A stretch of DNA of 64,000 nucleotides from GWE2-40-63 sp050251815 (GCA_050251815.1 JBFWMB010000010.1:13418-77417); one strand, 5' to 3'. Positions 13,938 to 24,455 are shown, counted from the stretch's first letter. Notes: generated from the sequence alone by a model not told the origin. Made by a program: numbers and translations.

Positions 13938-15614
13938 CTAATTTGATGACAGACTTACATTGCGAATCTCCCAGGTAGAAGCATTCGCTGTACTACTGGT
14001 ATATTTAAAAGCTACATAAACTTGGCTTTTCCCATCAAAACTACTCAGGGAGATAGCTCCCGACGCTGTCCAGCTAAAAAAGTCCGTTAAATCGGCTGGC
14101 ATAGTAAAAGTAAGTTTAGTCCAGGTAGCTAAAGTAGGATCTCCTGTTCCGGTATAATCTTCTGAAACAAATGCTTCCAAATCGGATTCCACTCCGGTAT
14201 AGCTTCCATATCCAATAGCATGCTCAAAATTTAATACCACATTTGATTTTCCGGTAAAATCCTGTACTGGTGTAATAAGCCAATCCTCATTAGCAACTGC
14301 TCCACCAGAGTAGCCAGACATTTTTGCGCATTTATATGTAGCATCGTGCCCCCAAATCTGGCTGGCTCCTATCACACTATAAGCTGAAAAATTACCCAGA
14401 GAGGAGGCAAAGGTTTCTACAAAGAATCCTTCGGGTTCAGTTGGAATAATTCCGGCACCATCGAGCCAGTAACCGGTGGTATTTTTCAATCCGGCCGAGC
14501 TGAAGTATGAAGTCAGGTCACCAAAATACAGTATTTCTTTGTCCTCGCTAGCAGGATTTTCTTTCAGGTTGGTGTTATTGCGAATATCGCCGGTAGGTAA
14601 TTGAACAATTACACATTTTGTAATATCGGTTTCTGCTGCATCGGCTGCAATAATTACATTGGTAGGGGTATTGTATGGACCCTCAAACGAAGGCGCAAAA
14701 TCAGCCAGGTTATTACCTTCGGCATCCAGCGTTTCATAAACCCCAACCAGGTATCCTTTCACCCATTTTCCGGTTTCGCCCTGTTTGGCAATACCATTGG
14801 CCACATCGTAAGGATCTTCAAACGTTCCTGTTCCGTTACCCGGATTAACAACCACATCGCCGCAGCGCTCGCCATTCATGTCGATATCGTTAAGGTCACG
14901 AATATAAAGCTGAATATCGGAATTGTAACGACTGGCAATGGCTATAAAGCTTCCGTTACCATTAGGAATCTTATCGTTGGCAAAATTGGCATAACCACTG
15001 GTACGCACAATAACTTTATTCGAAGGATCGCTACAATCTTCAAGGTAGCGGTTTACTGTAATCTGGTTGGTACCGTCGGCATAGGTGCCGCTGGTGTCGG
15101 ATGCAATAAACTGTACATTCTCCAACTTTATCAGCTTGCAGGTATAGTTTCCGCTAAGTAACTCAGGTACGGTTACCACTTCGGGCTGGCGGGGTACGTT
15201 ATTGGCTACCTTAACTATGTTCACATCGGGGTTTAACGAGTCGAGTTGCATTACGCCCCTGTAATCAGAAAGGTACAAACCTTTTAATACAATTCGCACC
15301 GAATCGCCGGCCAATACCATACCGGCTGAGCTTAGCAGGTGCAGGTTAATGGCTCCGGTAGCGTCCTGCAAATATAAACTCTTGTAAAGGTTACCTGACG
15401 CTTCGTCGCCGGTAATGGTTCCGAAAACATAAGCTTCTTTTTGAAAACTGTAAGCACCACTGTCCTGATAGATCTGGTATAAATCATCGATAGTAAGCAT
15501 GGTGCCTTCGGGCAGGGTAGTGAATGGCGGTTCGTCAAAATCCTGATCGATACATCCGGTAAGACCGAACAACGCCAAAAGGGCTAATAATAAGGTTATG
15601 TTAAGTGTTTTCAT
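13938..15614 (-). CDS. Surface lipoprotein with DUF5689, DUF6359-like and choice-of-anchor J domains
   Basis: From the preferred start at 15614 the protein has 558 residues and a lipoprotein signal, LLALLALFGLTGC, so it is anchored in a membrane by Cys near residue 20. Residues about 30-250 look like DUF5689, an OB-fold-like module (AYVFGTITGDEASGN, LYLQDATGAINLHL, RDLNDIDMNGERCG). Next is a DUF6359-like OB-fold region (KWVKGYLVGVYETLD). The C-terminal 160 residues resemble a choice-of-anchor J or MAM-like beta sandwich (WLITPVQDFTG). The longer frame to 15671 would hide the signal peptide. It lies 99 bases downstream of a TonB-dependent receptor and probably works with it. Confidence 0.75.
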   Translation of the reverse strand: MKTLNITLLLALLALFGLTGCIDQDFDEPPFTTLPEGTMLTIDDLYQIYQDSGAYSFQKEAYVFGTITGDEASGNLYKSLYLQDATGAINLHLLSSAGMVLAGDSVRIVLKGLYLSDYRGVMQLDSLNPDVNIVKVANNVPRQPEVVTVPELLSGNYTCKLIKLENVQFIASDTSGTYADGTNQITVNRYLEDCSDPSNKVIVRTSGYANFANDKIPNGNGSFIAIASRYNSDIQLYIRDLNDIDMNGERCGDVVVNPGNGTGTFEDPYDVANGIAKQGETGKWVKGYLVGVYETLDAEGNNLADFAPSFEGPYNTPTNVIIAADAAETDITKCVIVQLPTGDIRNNTNLKENPASEDKEILYFGDLTSYFSSAGLKNTTGYWLDGAGIIPTEPEGFFVETFASSLGNFSAYSVIGASQIWGHDATYKCAKMSGYSGGAVANEDWLITPVQDFTGKSNVVLNFEHAIGYGSYTGVESDLEAFVSEDYTGTGDPTLATWTKLTFTMPADLTDFFSWTASGAISLSSFDGKSQVYVAFKYTSSTANASTWEIRNVSLSSN

Positions 15615-15713
15615 CTGTTTATAATTTAAATTTTTGTTGTCAGATGGAATATCCATGTTAAATATTCTCATTTAGTATTATTTATTGCATGGATATTTCA
15701 TATTCGAATCGTT

Positions 15714-18242
15714 TTAAAATCGTACGTATAAATTTAAGAAAAATTGCGTGCCATACATGTAGAAATACTTGTTATCGAATTTCTCCAAATCGGCTTCGTC
15801 GTAACGGAATTGTTCAAAACCGCCAAAAGAAAAATCGGTATTGTTAAGCGCGTTGTTTACATTGGCGTTTAAGCCGATGTAATATTGGTTAATTTTCCAC
15901 GATTTACCACCGTAAAAATCGAGAGTAAATGAATTGTTCAGTTTTTCCTGACCCAATACCTGACCCCATTGTGGGTCGCTTGGAAGGAAATTTTCAACGG
16001 CATTGGCTGTGCGTCGGTAAGGATAAAAATCAACATAAATATCGGCATAATAATTTACATTGGCTCCAATATACCAATAATTGGGACTGTTGTATTTTAA
16101 ACCCAGCGAAGCTGCTGTTTGCGGGAAACCGCCTTCTTTATAGTTTTCAAGATAAACAGTTAAGTCGTTATATCCTTCGAGGCTGGCAGCTTTATTATCC
16201 TGAAAGATATTCATGGTTGGCCGGTTGCTGAAATAATAGTTTCCGATACCCCCGGCAGCTGTAACTACAAACGATTGTAAAAGGGTAGCTTCCAAACCGA
16301 ATTCGGTTCCATACTTCACTTTATCAACGCCGGTCATAATAAAGTTTCCAAATACGTTTTCCTCGTCGAAATAAAGGCCGCGAACCCAGGTTTGATCGCT
16401 AAATTTACTGTAAAATCCGGTTAAGCGGGCACTCACGTTGGGAAAGCGGAAAATGGCTGAGGCGTCACCGGTAAAAACCTTCTGGCTCTCGATATTTTCC
16501 ACTACCTGGTCGCGGGTACGGGGTGCTACAAAAGCATCGCGGAAGGTAGGGGCCTCAGTTAAATAGGCTGCATTGGCAACCAGATAAACCCGTCCGGTAG
16601 GCTTATAGGTAATGCCCCCTTTCAGTGCATAGTTGGTAAAGGAAAGCACTTCACTATCGCCATAGGAATTGTCGGGGAACAAGCCGGTTTGCATATTACC
16701 GGTTCTCCAGAAAGCGGTATGCGATACTTCAAGTCCGGCAAAGTATTCAAAATGGTTGGCCTTATAGTTCATTTGTCCGAATGCAGCGACTTTGTTTACA
16801 TTAGAGATATAGTCGTAGCCAAATTTATCGCCTTCTTTCACAATGCGGTTTGGATTTCGCAGGTCGGCCTGGGCAGCATCGGGAGCCGCAAAATCGCGGC
16901 TGGCGAATTTGTCCACATCGTACCAGAAATCACCTCCCATCAGGTCGTTAATAATTTTATAATGCAAGCCTTTAAACAACTTGGCATTTAATCCGCCGTT
17001 GAATTCCAATTGGTCGTTTAGCTGCTGTTTGTAAACGGTACTAAAACTAAAGGTCCGCTGGTCGTTTCGAATTTCTTCGACAATATAATTTGAGCGGTTT
17101 CCCTGAATGTTGTTTCCGGCTATGCCATCCACATCGTAAACGGTGTACAAATTATTGCGGTTGGCGTTGTAATAGTTATCCCAGTCGAGCTGGCGAAAAT
17201 CTTCGTCGTTCTGCCAAAGTTGGGTGTATTTATCGAACTGAGCCTGATCGTTGGCATAAAAACTGGGTAAATAGCGGTAATAATCGGGACGCGGATCGTT
17301 TCCTCCAAACCAGCTTAATGAGGTTCCGGCGTACTTGCCAAACTGATAAGCAGCCGTAGTGGTAAGTTTCGACTTATCGTTAATATCCCAGTAATGGGTT
17401 AGGCTCACTACCGGTTGGTGCACATCACCCACCCGGGCGTTTCGTTTTTCGCCGTTCTGATAACCCCAGTTGGGATTATAAAAGTTGCTTCCAACCAAAT
17501 CGTAAACCTCCTGGGTTCCCGGAGCCGACTTTCCGTATTTGCGGGGCGCTCCAAAGGCCGTAAGGTTTAAGCTGTGCGAAGCATTAATTTTCTTTTCAAC
17601 AGCCATAAAATAACTGTAGGCATCGTAAAAGGTTCCTTCCACATAACCTTCCTGGGCCCAGCGGCGAGAAGCTGAAAAGGTAAAAGCCCAGCCATTGTCC
17701 ATCATTCCGGTGGAGTGGGTAGCCATTAAACGGTTACGGTAGTTTCGATTGGTCATGGAATAGGTTAGGCGTGAACCTTTATAGTATTCCGAAGCACGGG
17801 TCGAAATATGGGTCAATCCACCAATACTACCAAATCCATAATCCGAAAATCCGACGCCATTCATGTGTACCTGTGAGCGGGTAACGTCGTTTAATCCTCC
17901 CCAGGTTGACCAATAAGCTGCTCCGGTTTCCATGTCGTTCATGGGAATACCATTTAACATCACGCTGGTCCATTCCGAACCATAACCACGCAACCGATAG
18001 CGAGCCGGCCCAAATTGGAACCCTGCCAGACTAACGTAAACATCGCGCGACGAAAAAAGCAAGCCTGAGATGTTATCTCCTTCGGATTCTCCCTCTTCCA
18101 ACTCCGACGAAGTGAGCGAAAGAGTCGGGAGCTCAATAAGCTGCGGGGCATCAACCGTATCTTTTACCGTTTCGTCTTGCGAAAAAGAGGTAAAAGGCAT
18201 CAACCAGACAGCTAACAGCAATAAAATGTAGCTTTTTCTCAT
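15714..18242 (-). CDS. TonB-dependent outer membrane receptor
   Basis: An 842-residue receptor with a signal peptide (LLLAVWLMPFTSFSQ). The plug follows directly, with RLRGYGSEWTSVMLNGIPMN near residues 83-102, and the rest is an aromatic-rich beta barrel ending in LNLYVRF, a normal outer-membrane C-terminus. It lacks the carboxypeptidase-like N-terminal domain common in SusC proteins. It should import a ligand through the outer membrane using TonB energy. The lipoprotein gene downstream is probably its partner. The nuclease-like gene at 18511 is transcribed divergently, so the ligand could derive from nucleic acid or a phosphoester; that is inference. Confidence 0.85.
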   Translation of the reverse strand: MRKSYILLLLAVWLMPFTSFSQDETVKDTVDAPQLIELPTLSLTSSELEEGESEGDNISGLLFSSRDVYVSLAGFQFGPARYRLRGYGSEWTSVMLNGIPMNDMETGAAYWSTWGGLNDVTRSQVHMNGVGFSDYGFGSIGGLTHISTRASEYYKGSRLTYSMTNRNYRNRLMATHSTGMMDNGWAFTFSASRRWAQEGYVEGTFYDAYSYFMAVEKKINASHSLNLTAFGAPRKYGKSAPGTQEVYDLVGSNFYNPNWGYQNGEKRNARVGDVHQPVVSLTHYWDINDKSKLTTTAAYQFGKYAGTSLSWFGGNDPRPDYYRYLPSFYANDQAQFDKYTQLWQNDEDFRQLDWDNYYNANRNNLYTVYDVDGIAGNNIQGNRSNYIVEEIRNDQRTFSFSTVYKQQLNDQLEFNGGLNAKLFKGLHYKIINDLMGGDFWYDVDKFASRDFAAPDAAQADLRNPNRIVKEGDKFGYDYISNVNKVAAFGQMNYKANHFEYFAGLEVSHTAFWRTGNMQTGLFPDNSYGDSEVLSFTNYALKGGITYKPTGRVYLVANAAYLTEAPTFRDAFVAPRTRDQVVENIESQKVFTGDASAIFRFPNVSARLTGFYSKFSDQTWVRGLYFDEENVFGNFIMTGVDKVKYGTEFGLEATLLQSFVVTAAGGIGNYYFSNRPTMNIFQDNKAASLEGYNDLTVYLENYKEGGFPQTAASLGLKYNSPNYWYIGANVNYYADIYVDFYPYRRTANAVENFLPSDPQWGQVLGQEKLNNSFTLDFYGGKSWKINQYYIGLNANVNNALNNTDFSFGGFEQFRYDEADLEKFDNKYFYMYGTQFFLNLYVRF

Positions 18243-18307
18243 TCTCTTGTATATTAATTTATTTTGAACATCACACCTTTAAATAAGGTTTAAAAAAAAT
18301 CAGGCCT

Positions 18308-18315
18308 CAAAATTA
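18308..18315 (-). promoter_or_regulatory. Possible -7 element for TonB receptor gene
   Basis: On the minus strand this reads TAATTTTG, fitting TAnnTTTG, 65 bases before the start codon. No good -33 element was found. Confidence 0.35.
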
Positions 18316-18446
18316 TAATATTGAGACTAATTTCCTATATAACTTTGTGATTATTGTATATTTTTCCCAATATTTATTTTATTATAAGGTTAATATTCTG
18401 TTATTTTATCAAAAATAACTCATTTTCTGTTGAAAAGAATTCATTT

Positions 18447-18481
18447 TTTGATATAAAAATCCAAGGGGTTTCTTAATTTTG
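18447..18481 (+). promoter_or_regulatory. Promoter of secreted EEP gene
   Basis: TTTG at 18447-18450 and TAATTTTG at 18474-18481 are separated by 23 bases and precede the ATG by 29 bases. Both elements fit the Bacteroidota consensus, with slightly wide spacing. Confidence 0.5.
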
Positions 18482-18510
18482 GAGCCTAAAAAAATTTTAT
18501 ATAAAATCTA

Positions 18511-19551
18511 ATGAAGCAAATCTTTTTACTAATCGTTTCACTTAGTCTGGTTTGGCAGGTTTATTCGCAAGATGCCGAAAAGAAATACAAAGTGGGTTGT
18601 GTAGCCTTTTACAATCTTGAAAACCTGTTCGATACCATAGACACCCCAAATGTACGTGATTTTGAATTTACCCCCGAGGGACCCAATCAATGGAACGCAA
18701 CCCGGTATAAAAAGAAGCTGGCCGATATGGCTTTTGTTATCAAACAAATTGGCACCGATGTATTGCCAATTCCTCCGGCCATTCTGGGTGTATCAGAGAT
18801 TGAAAACCGCACGGTGCTTGAAGATTTGGTAAAAGAACCCCAACTGGCCAAATACAATTACCAGGTAATGCATTACGACGGGCCCGATCGTCGGGGCGTT
18901 GATGTGGGTTTATTATATATGCCGGCCCTTTTTAAAGTTACCAATAGTAATTCGCACCGTTTGGTGCACCCCACCGATTCCGGCTTTTTAACCCGCGACC
19001 AGCTTATGGTTTCTGGTGTTTTTGATGGTGAGCCCCTGCATGTAATTGTGAACCACTGGCCCTCACGCCGGGGTGGAGAAAAAGCGTCACGACCCTTGCG
19101 CAATATGGCTGCCGACCTTACCCGTCACATTGTGGACAGCATCCAGGCTACCGACGCCAATGCTAAGATTATTGTAATGGGCGACTTAAACGACGACCCT
19201 ATTAACGAAAGCGTAAAAAAGCACTTAAACGCTACGGGAAACCTTACCAAACTTAAAGCAGAGCAAATGTATAACCCTTATTACGATTTGTACAAAAAAG
19301 GGATTGGCTCGCTGGCTTACCGCGATAAATGGAACAATTTTGACCAGATTATTGTAAGCCCTTCACTTACCGGAGATGATAAAAGTAATTACAAGTTTTA
19401 TAAAGCACGTATCTTTAATAAACCCTTTTTATTGAATACCGAAGGACGGTACAAAGGCTACCCATTCCGTACTTTTGCCGGAGGTGCTTATGCCGGTGGT
19501 TACAGCGACCACTTCCCTGTATATATCTTGTTAATAAAAGAAGAAAACTAA
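18511..19551 (+). CDS. Secreted endonuclease/exonuclease/phosphatase (EEP) family protein
   Basis: A 346-residue protein with a signal peptide (FLLIVSLSLVWQVYSQ). All the main EEP motifs are visible: FYNLENLFD near residue 32, GVSEIEN with the metal-binding Glu, RRGVDVGLLY, VNHWPSRRGGE, MGDLNDDP, and YSDHFPVY at the C-terminus. Such enzymes cut phosphodiester or phosphomonoester bonds in DNA, RNA or phospholipids. Export, and neighbouring receptors and OB-fold lipoproteins, suggest a role in scavenging extracellular nucleic acid or phosphate. The exact substrate cannot be told. The next gene begins 90 bases downstream and may be cotranscribed. Confidence 0.85.
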   Translation: MKQIFLLIVSLSLVWQVYSQDAEKKYKVGCVAFYNLENLFDTIDTPNVRDFEFTPEGPNQWNATRYKKKLADMAFVIKQIGTDVLPIPPAILGVSEIENRTVLEDLVKEPQLAKYNYQVMHYDGPDRRGVDVGLLYMPALFKVTNSNSHRLVHPTDSGFLTRDQLMVSGVFDGEPLHVIVNHWPSRRGGEKASRPLRNMAADLTRHIVDSIQATDANAKIIVMGDLNDDPINESVKKHLNATGNLTKLKAEQMYNPYYDLYKKGIGSLAYRDKWNNFDQIIVSPSLTGDDKSNYKFYKARIFNKPFLLNTEGRYKGYPFRTFAGGAYAGGYSDHFPVYILLIKEEN

Positions 19552-19641
19552 TTATAAATTAAGATGGAATTAACCGTATATTTATACTCTTTTTAACACT
19601 TGCAACTTAAACATAATAACATTTAACCTAAATTAATAAGT

Positions 19642-22600
19642 ATGATTAAATTACTACAAAAAACAGGACTTATAATAGTTCTCGGCTTCATGAGTATAGG
19701 TAGCTATGCTCAGGTAACCACGTCCAGTATGAGTGGACGTGTTACTGATGATGAAGGGACCGTGGTTGGTGCAACGGTGGTTGCTACACACACTCCTTCA
19801 GGAACAGTTTTTGGTACTATAACCAACAATGAAGGTCGATTCAACCTAAACGGTATGCTTGTAGGCGGACCTTATACGGTAAAAGTTACTTTCATTGGAT
19901 ATGGTGCATACACACAAAACAACATTACGTTGAGTTTAGGTGAAAATTATGTGATGAATGTTGTTCTTACCGACGAATCAAAATCATTAGGTGAAGTTTT
20001 GGTAACCGCAACTGGCACAAAATTTTCTAATGAGAAAACCGGAGCAGTGACCAATATCACGAGCAAAGAGATAGAAAATTTGCCCATGGTGAGCCGTAGT
20101 ATTACATCCATTACCCGCCTCTCGCCTTATGGAGGTGACGGGATGAGTTTTGCTGGTGCAGATGGTCGTACGGCTAACTTTACGGTGGATGGAGCTAATT
20201 TCAACAATAACTTCGGGTTGAGTGATGCTCTTCCTGGTGGTGGTAATCCAATTTCTATTGAAGCTATTAAAGAATTACAGGTTGTAATTGCGCCATATGA
20301 TGTTCGTCAAACTAACTTTATAGGTGGTGGTGTAAACGCTATTACAAAATCCGGTACCAATACCTTCTCAGGTAGTGCTTATATTTATCACAGAAATGAA
20401 AACATGCGCGGTGATGCTGTTAATGGTCAACAAATCGCAGGTGCGCGTGATAAAGACCGTAATACAACTTATGGTTTTACTTTTGGTGGTCCGATTATCA
20501 AAAACAAATTGTTCTTCTTCGCAAACGCTGAATTGAATAAAACACCAACAGTTGTCAATCGCTGGAGAGCTTCAACTGATGGTGTTGCCGATGCCGATAA
20601 TAATATTTCCCGCACAACAGAGAGCGATCTTCAGGCTGTTTCTGATTTTGTAAAAAGTAATTATGGATATGAGACCGGTTCATACACCGATTTCCCTGCT
20701 GATGAAAACAATTACAAACTTCTTGCTCGTTTAGACTGGAATATCACTGACAAACATCGTTTGGCTTTTCGTTACAACTACACAAAAAATCTTTATTGGT
20801 CATCTCCAAATGCAAGTTCGATGGACGGAGGTACTCGTATGTCTGAGGCTCGTATGTCACAAGCTTCAATGTCGTATGCAAACTCAATGTATTCTATGAA
20901 CAATCTTGTTCATTCATTCTCATTGGATTTGAACAGCCGTCTGTCTGATAATTTATCTAACCAATTTTTGGCAACCTACTCAAAATTGGATGATGTTCGC
21001 GGAACAAATTCTGAACCATTTCCTTTTATCGATATTTTAAAAGACGGACAGGCATATCTTTCTTTAGGTTACGAGCTATTTACCTGGAATAATGGTGTTC
21101 ACAATGATGCAGTGAATATTAAAGATGAAGTGACTTATTATTTAGGTAATCATAAAATTTTTGGAGGAATAGCCTTCGAATATAAGATGGCAGATAATTC
21201 TTATATGCGTAATGGTACCGGATACTATCGCTACACAAGTCTTGACGATTTTTTAAACGGAGCAACACCTGAAATTGTAAACTTAACTTATGGTTATGAT
21301 GGTGAAACTAATCCTGCAGCTCGCGTAAGAACTAAAAAAATTGGGGCTTACGTGCAAGATGACTGGAGTGTTACTGAAAATTTCAAACTTTCGTATGGAC
21401 TTCGTTTAGAGGCGCTTTTCTTCGATAACAAAGACCTGCTTACCAACCAGGCTATCTATGATCTTGATTATGATGGTCGTCATATCAATACAGGAAAATG
21501 GCCTGCAACAAATATCATAATCTCTCCCCGCGTAGGTTTTGTTTGGGATGTATATGGTGATAAGAGCTTTAAGCTTCGTGGAGGTACCGGTCTTTTCTCG
21601 GGTAATTTACCACTTGTATTCTTCACCAATATGCCAACAAACAGCGGTATGGTTCAGTATCAGGCACAAATAAATGCGTCAAATGCGGCAAGAAATGGTT
21701 TCTCAATGGATGAATTTGCAGGAGGCCTTGTAACCGACGCAAACGGACATGCTACCATTGGTGCTCTTTATGATAAATTAGTATTATTGGGGTATCCTTC
21801 AACTATTTCTCCCGCAGATGGAACGGTTCCTTCTGCAATTGCTGCTGTAGATCCAAATTTCAAAATGCCGGAAGTATGGAAAGCGTCACTTGCTGTTGAT
21901 TATGCATTCAAAACATCTTTCCCACTTTCTGTAACCGTAGAAGGAATTTACAACAAAACAATCAATGGTGTTACTATTTCTGACTGGAGTATTCCAAATG
22001 TTGGAGGTTTTGCCCGTTTCAACGGTATTGATAATCGTCCGATTTATCCTGCCGGATATCGTACCAACACAAAGGCCTTTATGTTGCAAAACACGAGCCG
22101 TGGTTATGGTTGGTCTGCAAACATTACCCTTAATGCCAAACCGGCAGAATGGATGAGCGTAATGGCTGCTTATACTCGAACGGTTGCCAAAGATATAACA
22201 GGTATGCCGGGCTCTAATGCAGAATCTGCATTTACATACGTTCCAACAGTAGAAGGCCCCAACAACATTAAGTTGCACAATTCTCAATACACCACACCCA
22301 ATCGTCTTATAACATCGATTACAGCCCACGACAAGAGCGGTAACCATTATAGTGTTATCTATGAAGCATGGCAAGGTGGAGCTAACTACTCCTATATGAC
22401 TGCAAACGATATGAATGGTGACGGTTACAACTACGATGCAATCTATGTTCCAACAGACGATGAAGTGGCAACCAATGAATTCCGCTTTGTTTCGGAAGAT
22501 GATAAAACTCGTTTTATGGACTACGTGCACGCCAATGATTATTTGAAAAATCAACAAGGCAAGTATGCAGAAGCCTATAGCGTTTACTCTCCTTGGGTAC

Positions 22601-22911
22601 ATCGCATCGACGTCGCCTACAAACACGATATTGTTCTAAATATTAAAAATAGTAAACATACTCTACAGCTTAGCGCAGATATCAAAAATGTGATGAACCT
22701 GTTTAACTCCAGTTGGGGTGTAGCTAAATATCTGAATCCGGAAATTGGTTCCGAAGCCCGTATTCTTAAATACGAAGGTGTTGATGCTGAAGGTTATGCA
22801 ACATTCTCTACACCTTCTTCAATCAATGGTAATACCCAAACATTCACACCAAGCTACTCATTGGGTCAATGTTGGTATGCATTAATTGGTATTAAGTATA
22901 TTTTTAACTAA
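19642..22911 (+). CDS. Oar-like TonB-dependent receptor with carboxypeptidase-regulatory domain
   Basis: The protein has 1089 residues. After a signal peptide ending near residue 24 comes a carboxypeptidase-regulatory-like beta sandwich (SGRVTDDEGTVVGATVVAT to VKVTFIGYGAYT, about residues 30-95). A plug (GADGRTANFTVDGANFNNNF, near 172-191) and a large barrel follow, ending in IGIKYIFN. This arrangement matches Oar-like receptors. It is followed after only 17 bases by a lipoprotein gene whose product has OB-fold-like repeats, so the two probably form a receptor and surface-binding pair. The ligand is unknown. Confidence 0.85.
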   Translation: MIKLLQKTGLIIVLGFMSIGSYAQVTTSSMSGRVTDDEGTVVGATVVATHTPSGTVFGTITNNEGRFNLNGMLVGGPYTVKVTFIGYGAYTQNNITLSLGENYVMNVVLTDESKSLGEVLVTATGTKFSNEKTGAVTNITSKEIENLPMVSRSITSITRLSPYGGDGMSFAGADGRTANFTVDGANFNNNFGLSDALPGGGNPISIEAIKELQVVIAPYDVRQTNFIGGGVNAITKSGTNTFSGSAYIYHRNENMRGDAVNGQQIAGARDKDRNTTYGFTFGGPIIKNKLFFFANAELNKTPTVVNRWRASTDGVADADNNISRTTESDLQAVSDFVKSNYGYETGSYTDFPADENNYKLLARLDWNITDKHRLAFRYNYTKNLYWSSPNASSMDGGTRMSEARMSQASMSYANSMYSMNNLVHSFSLDLNSRLSDNLSNQFLATYSKLDDVRGTNSEPFPFIDILKDGQAYLSLGYELFTWNNGVHNDAVNIKDEVTYYLGNHKIFGGIAFEYKMADNSYMRNGTGYYRYTSLDDFLNGATPEIVNLTYGYDGETNPAARVRTKKIGAYVQDDWSVTENFKLSYGLRLEALFFDNKDLLTNQAIYDLDYDGRHINTGKWPATNIIISPRVGFVWDVYGDKSFKLRGGTGLFSGNLPLVFFTNMPTNSGMVQYQAQINASNAARNGFSMDEFAGGLVTDANGHATIGALYDKLVLLGYPSTISPADGTVPSAIAAVDPNFKMPEVWKASLAVDYAFKTSFPLSVTVEGIYNKTINGVTISDWSIPNVGGFARFNGIDNRPIYPAGYRTNTKAFMLQNTSRGYGWSANITLNAKPAEWMSVMAAYTRTVAKDITGMPGSNAESAFTYVPTVEGPNNIKLHNSQYTTPNRLITSITAHDKSGNHYSVIYEAWQGGANYSYMTANDMNGDGYNYDAIYVPTDDEVATNEFRFVSEDDKTRFMDYVHANDYLKNQQGKYAEAYSVYSPWVHRIDVAYKHDIVLNIKNSKHTLQLSADIKNVMNLFNSSWGVAKYLNPEIGSEARILKYEGVDAEGYATFSTPSSINGNTQTFTPSYSLGQCWYALIGIKYIFN

Positions 22912-22928
22912 TTAAAACATTGACAATT

Positions 22929-24455
22929 ATGAAATTTAATAAATTAATTCCATTTTTTATTGCCATACTTGCCTTGATAACAAGTTGTGCAGATGAAGAA
23001 ACAACGACATTGCTTAATAACATTCAAGTATCATCGTCATATGTGGCTATTCCTGTAGAAGGCGGTTCTACATCTATTACCGTAACGGCTAATTATGGCT
23101 GGACAGCCGAGAAAGTATTTATAATGGAGAATGACACTGTTGTAAAGGACTCAATTTCGTGGTTATCTCTCTCTGTAACTGCCGGAAGTGCAGGTGAATC
23201 AACATTGACATTTTCGGCTGAATCTACCTTAGATGGCCGTACTGCTGAGGTTTTAATTCATAGTGAAGGGGAAACTCAGAGAATAAATATCATCCAGGGT
23301 TTGGCAACAATTGCAACTGCTACATGTGCAGAGGTAATTGCCGGACCTGACAGCAAATCTTACCAGGTAACCGGTGTTGTAACGGCAATAACCAACACAT
23401 TATACGGCAACTGGTATTTAGAGGATGAAACTGGTTCTATTTATATTTATGGTACTCTTGATGCGAAGGGTAATACGAAAAACTTTTTAAGTTTAGGACT
23501 TGAAGTGGGAGATGAAGTAACTGTTCAGGGACCAAAAACTACCTACGGAACGACAGTAGAATTGGTAAATGTAACCGTTGTCAGTATCAATAAATCACTT
23601 ATAAAAGTTGATTCGGTACAAAATGCAACGCTTCCTCTTGAAGGTGGTGAATTTATTGCATACCTTACCTGCAAAGGAGAAGGTGTATCGGTAGAAATTC
23701 CTGAGGATGCCAAATCCTGGCTATCTATTTCGTCTATCGAATCAGCAGGAACTAATACCGTAATAACATTCAATGCTGCAGCAAATGAAGGTGGAGACCG
23801 CGGAACCACAATCACATTCCATACCACTGACGGGACTAAAGACTATACTTCACAAACAACACTTTCCCAAACAGGAGCAATTATAGATGCTTCTATTGCA
23901 GAATTTCTTGCAGCTGAAGTTGGTAGTAAACAATATCGTTTGAAAGGTGTTATTTCCAGTATTTCTGATGCTGCAACCGGCAAATTAAACCTGACTGATT
24001 TCTCAGGTGAAGTATATGTGTATAAAATTGTTGATTTTGATACTTATGGCGTAAAAGTAGGTGACATTATTACAATTGTTGGAACTCGTGCTGAATATAA
24101 TGGATCTCCACAAGTAAGTGGCGCTGTTCTGGAAAACTCTATTCCTGTAACTACTGCTAGCATTGCCGAGGTGCTGACAAAACCGGACGATCCGAATACT
24201 TACTTTATGGTAACCGGTACAATTACATCGATTGCTAATGCAGATTACGGTAATCTTTATTTGAATGACGGCGACGAAATCTACGTGTATGGATGTTATC
24301 CGGGTTATGGTGCAACAGGCGACGACAGAAAATACCTGTTAGCGGACAAAGGCCTTAAAGTGGGAGACCAACTGACGGTTATTGCACCGAAGGGCTCTTA
24401 TGGCGGATCACCGCAGCTCTCAAATAGTTTTTATTTCAGCCACGTAAGTAATTAA
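22929..24455 (+). CDS. Lipoprotein with BACON and OB-fold-like repeats
   Basis: From ATG 22929 the product has 508 residues and a lipoprotein signal, IAILALITSC. A BACON-like domain follows (about residues 30-120, ending RINIIQG). Next are an OB-fold-like DUF5689-type module (YQVTGVVTAITNTLYGNWYL), a second BACON-like region (about 225-320) and two more OB-like modules, each with the pattern GVISSI or GTITSI followed by a GD(x) strand. The repeats suggest ligand binding on the cell surface. An in-frame TTG at 22920 is less likely. A terminator lies 28 bases downstream. Confidence 0.75.
   Translation: MKFNKLIPFFIAILALITSCADEETTTLLNNIQVSSSYVAIPVEGGSTSITVTANYGWTAEKVFIMENDTVVKDSISWLSLSVTAGSAGESTLTFSAESTLDGRTAEVLIHSEGETQRINIIQGLATIATATCAEVIAGPDSKSYQVTGVVTAITNTLYGNWYLEDETGSIYIYGTLDAKGNTKNFLSLGLEVGDEVTVQGPKTTYGTTVELVNVTVVSINKSLIKVDSVQNATLPLEGGEFIAYLTCKGEGVSVEIPEDAKSWLSISSIESAGTNTVITFNAAANEGGDRGTTITFHTTDGTKDYTSQTTLSQTGAIIDASIAEFLAAEVGSKQYRLKGVISSISDAATGKLNLTDFSGEVYVYKIVDFDTYGVKVGDIITIVGTRAEYNGSPQVSGAVLENSIPVTTASIAEVLTKPDDPNTYFMVTGTITSIANADYGNLYLNDGDEIYVYGCYPGYGATGDDRKYLLADKGLKVGDQLTVIAPKGSYGGSPQLSNSFYFSHVSN

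Noticed and set aside
14601..15161. A 186-codon plus-strand frame
   Set aside because: It is antisense to the DUF5689-type lipoprotein gene and its protein shows no family pattern.
21886..22626. A 246-codon minus-strand frame
   Set aside because: It lies wholly within the Oar-like receptor gene on the plus strand, has a Cys- and His-rich composition with no domain, and no start signals.
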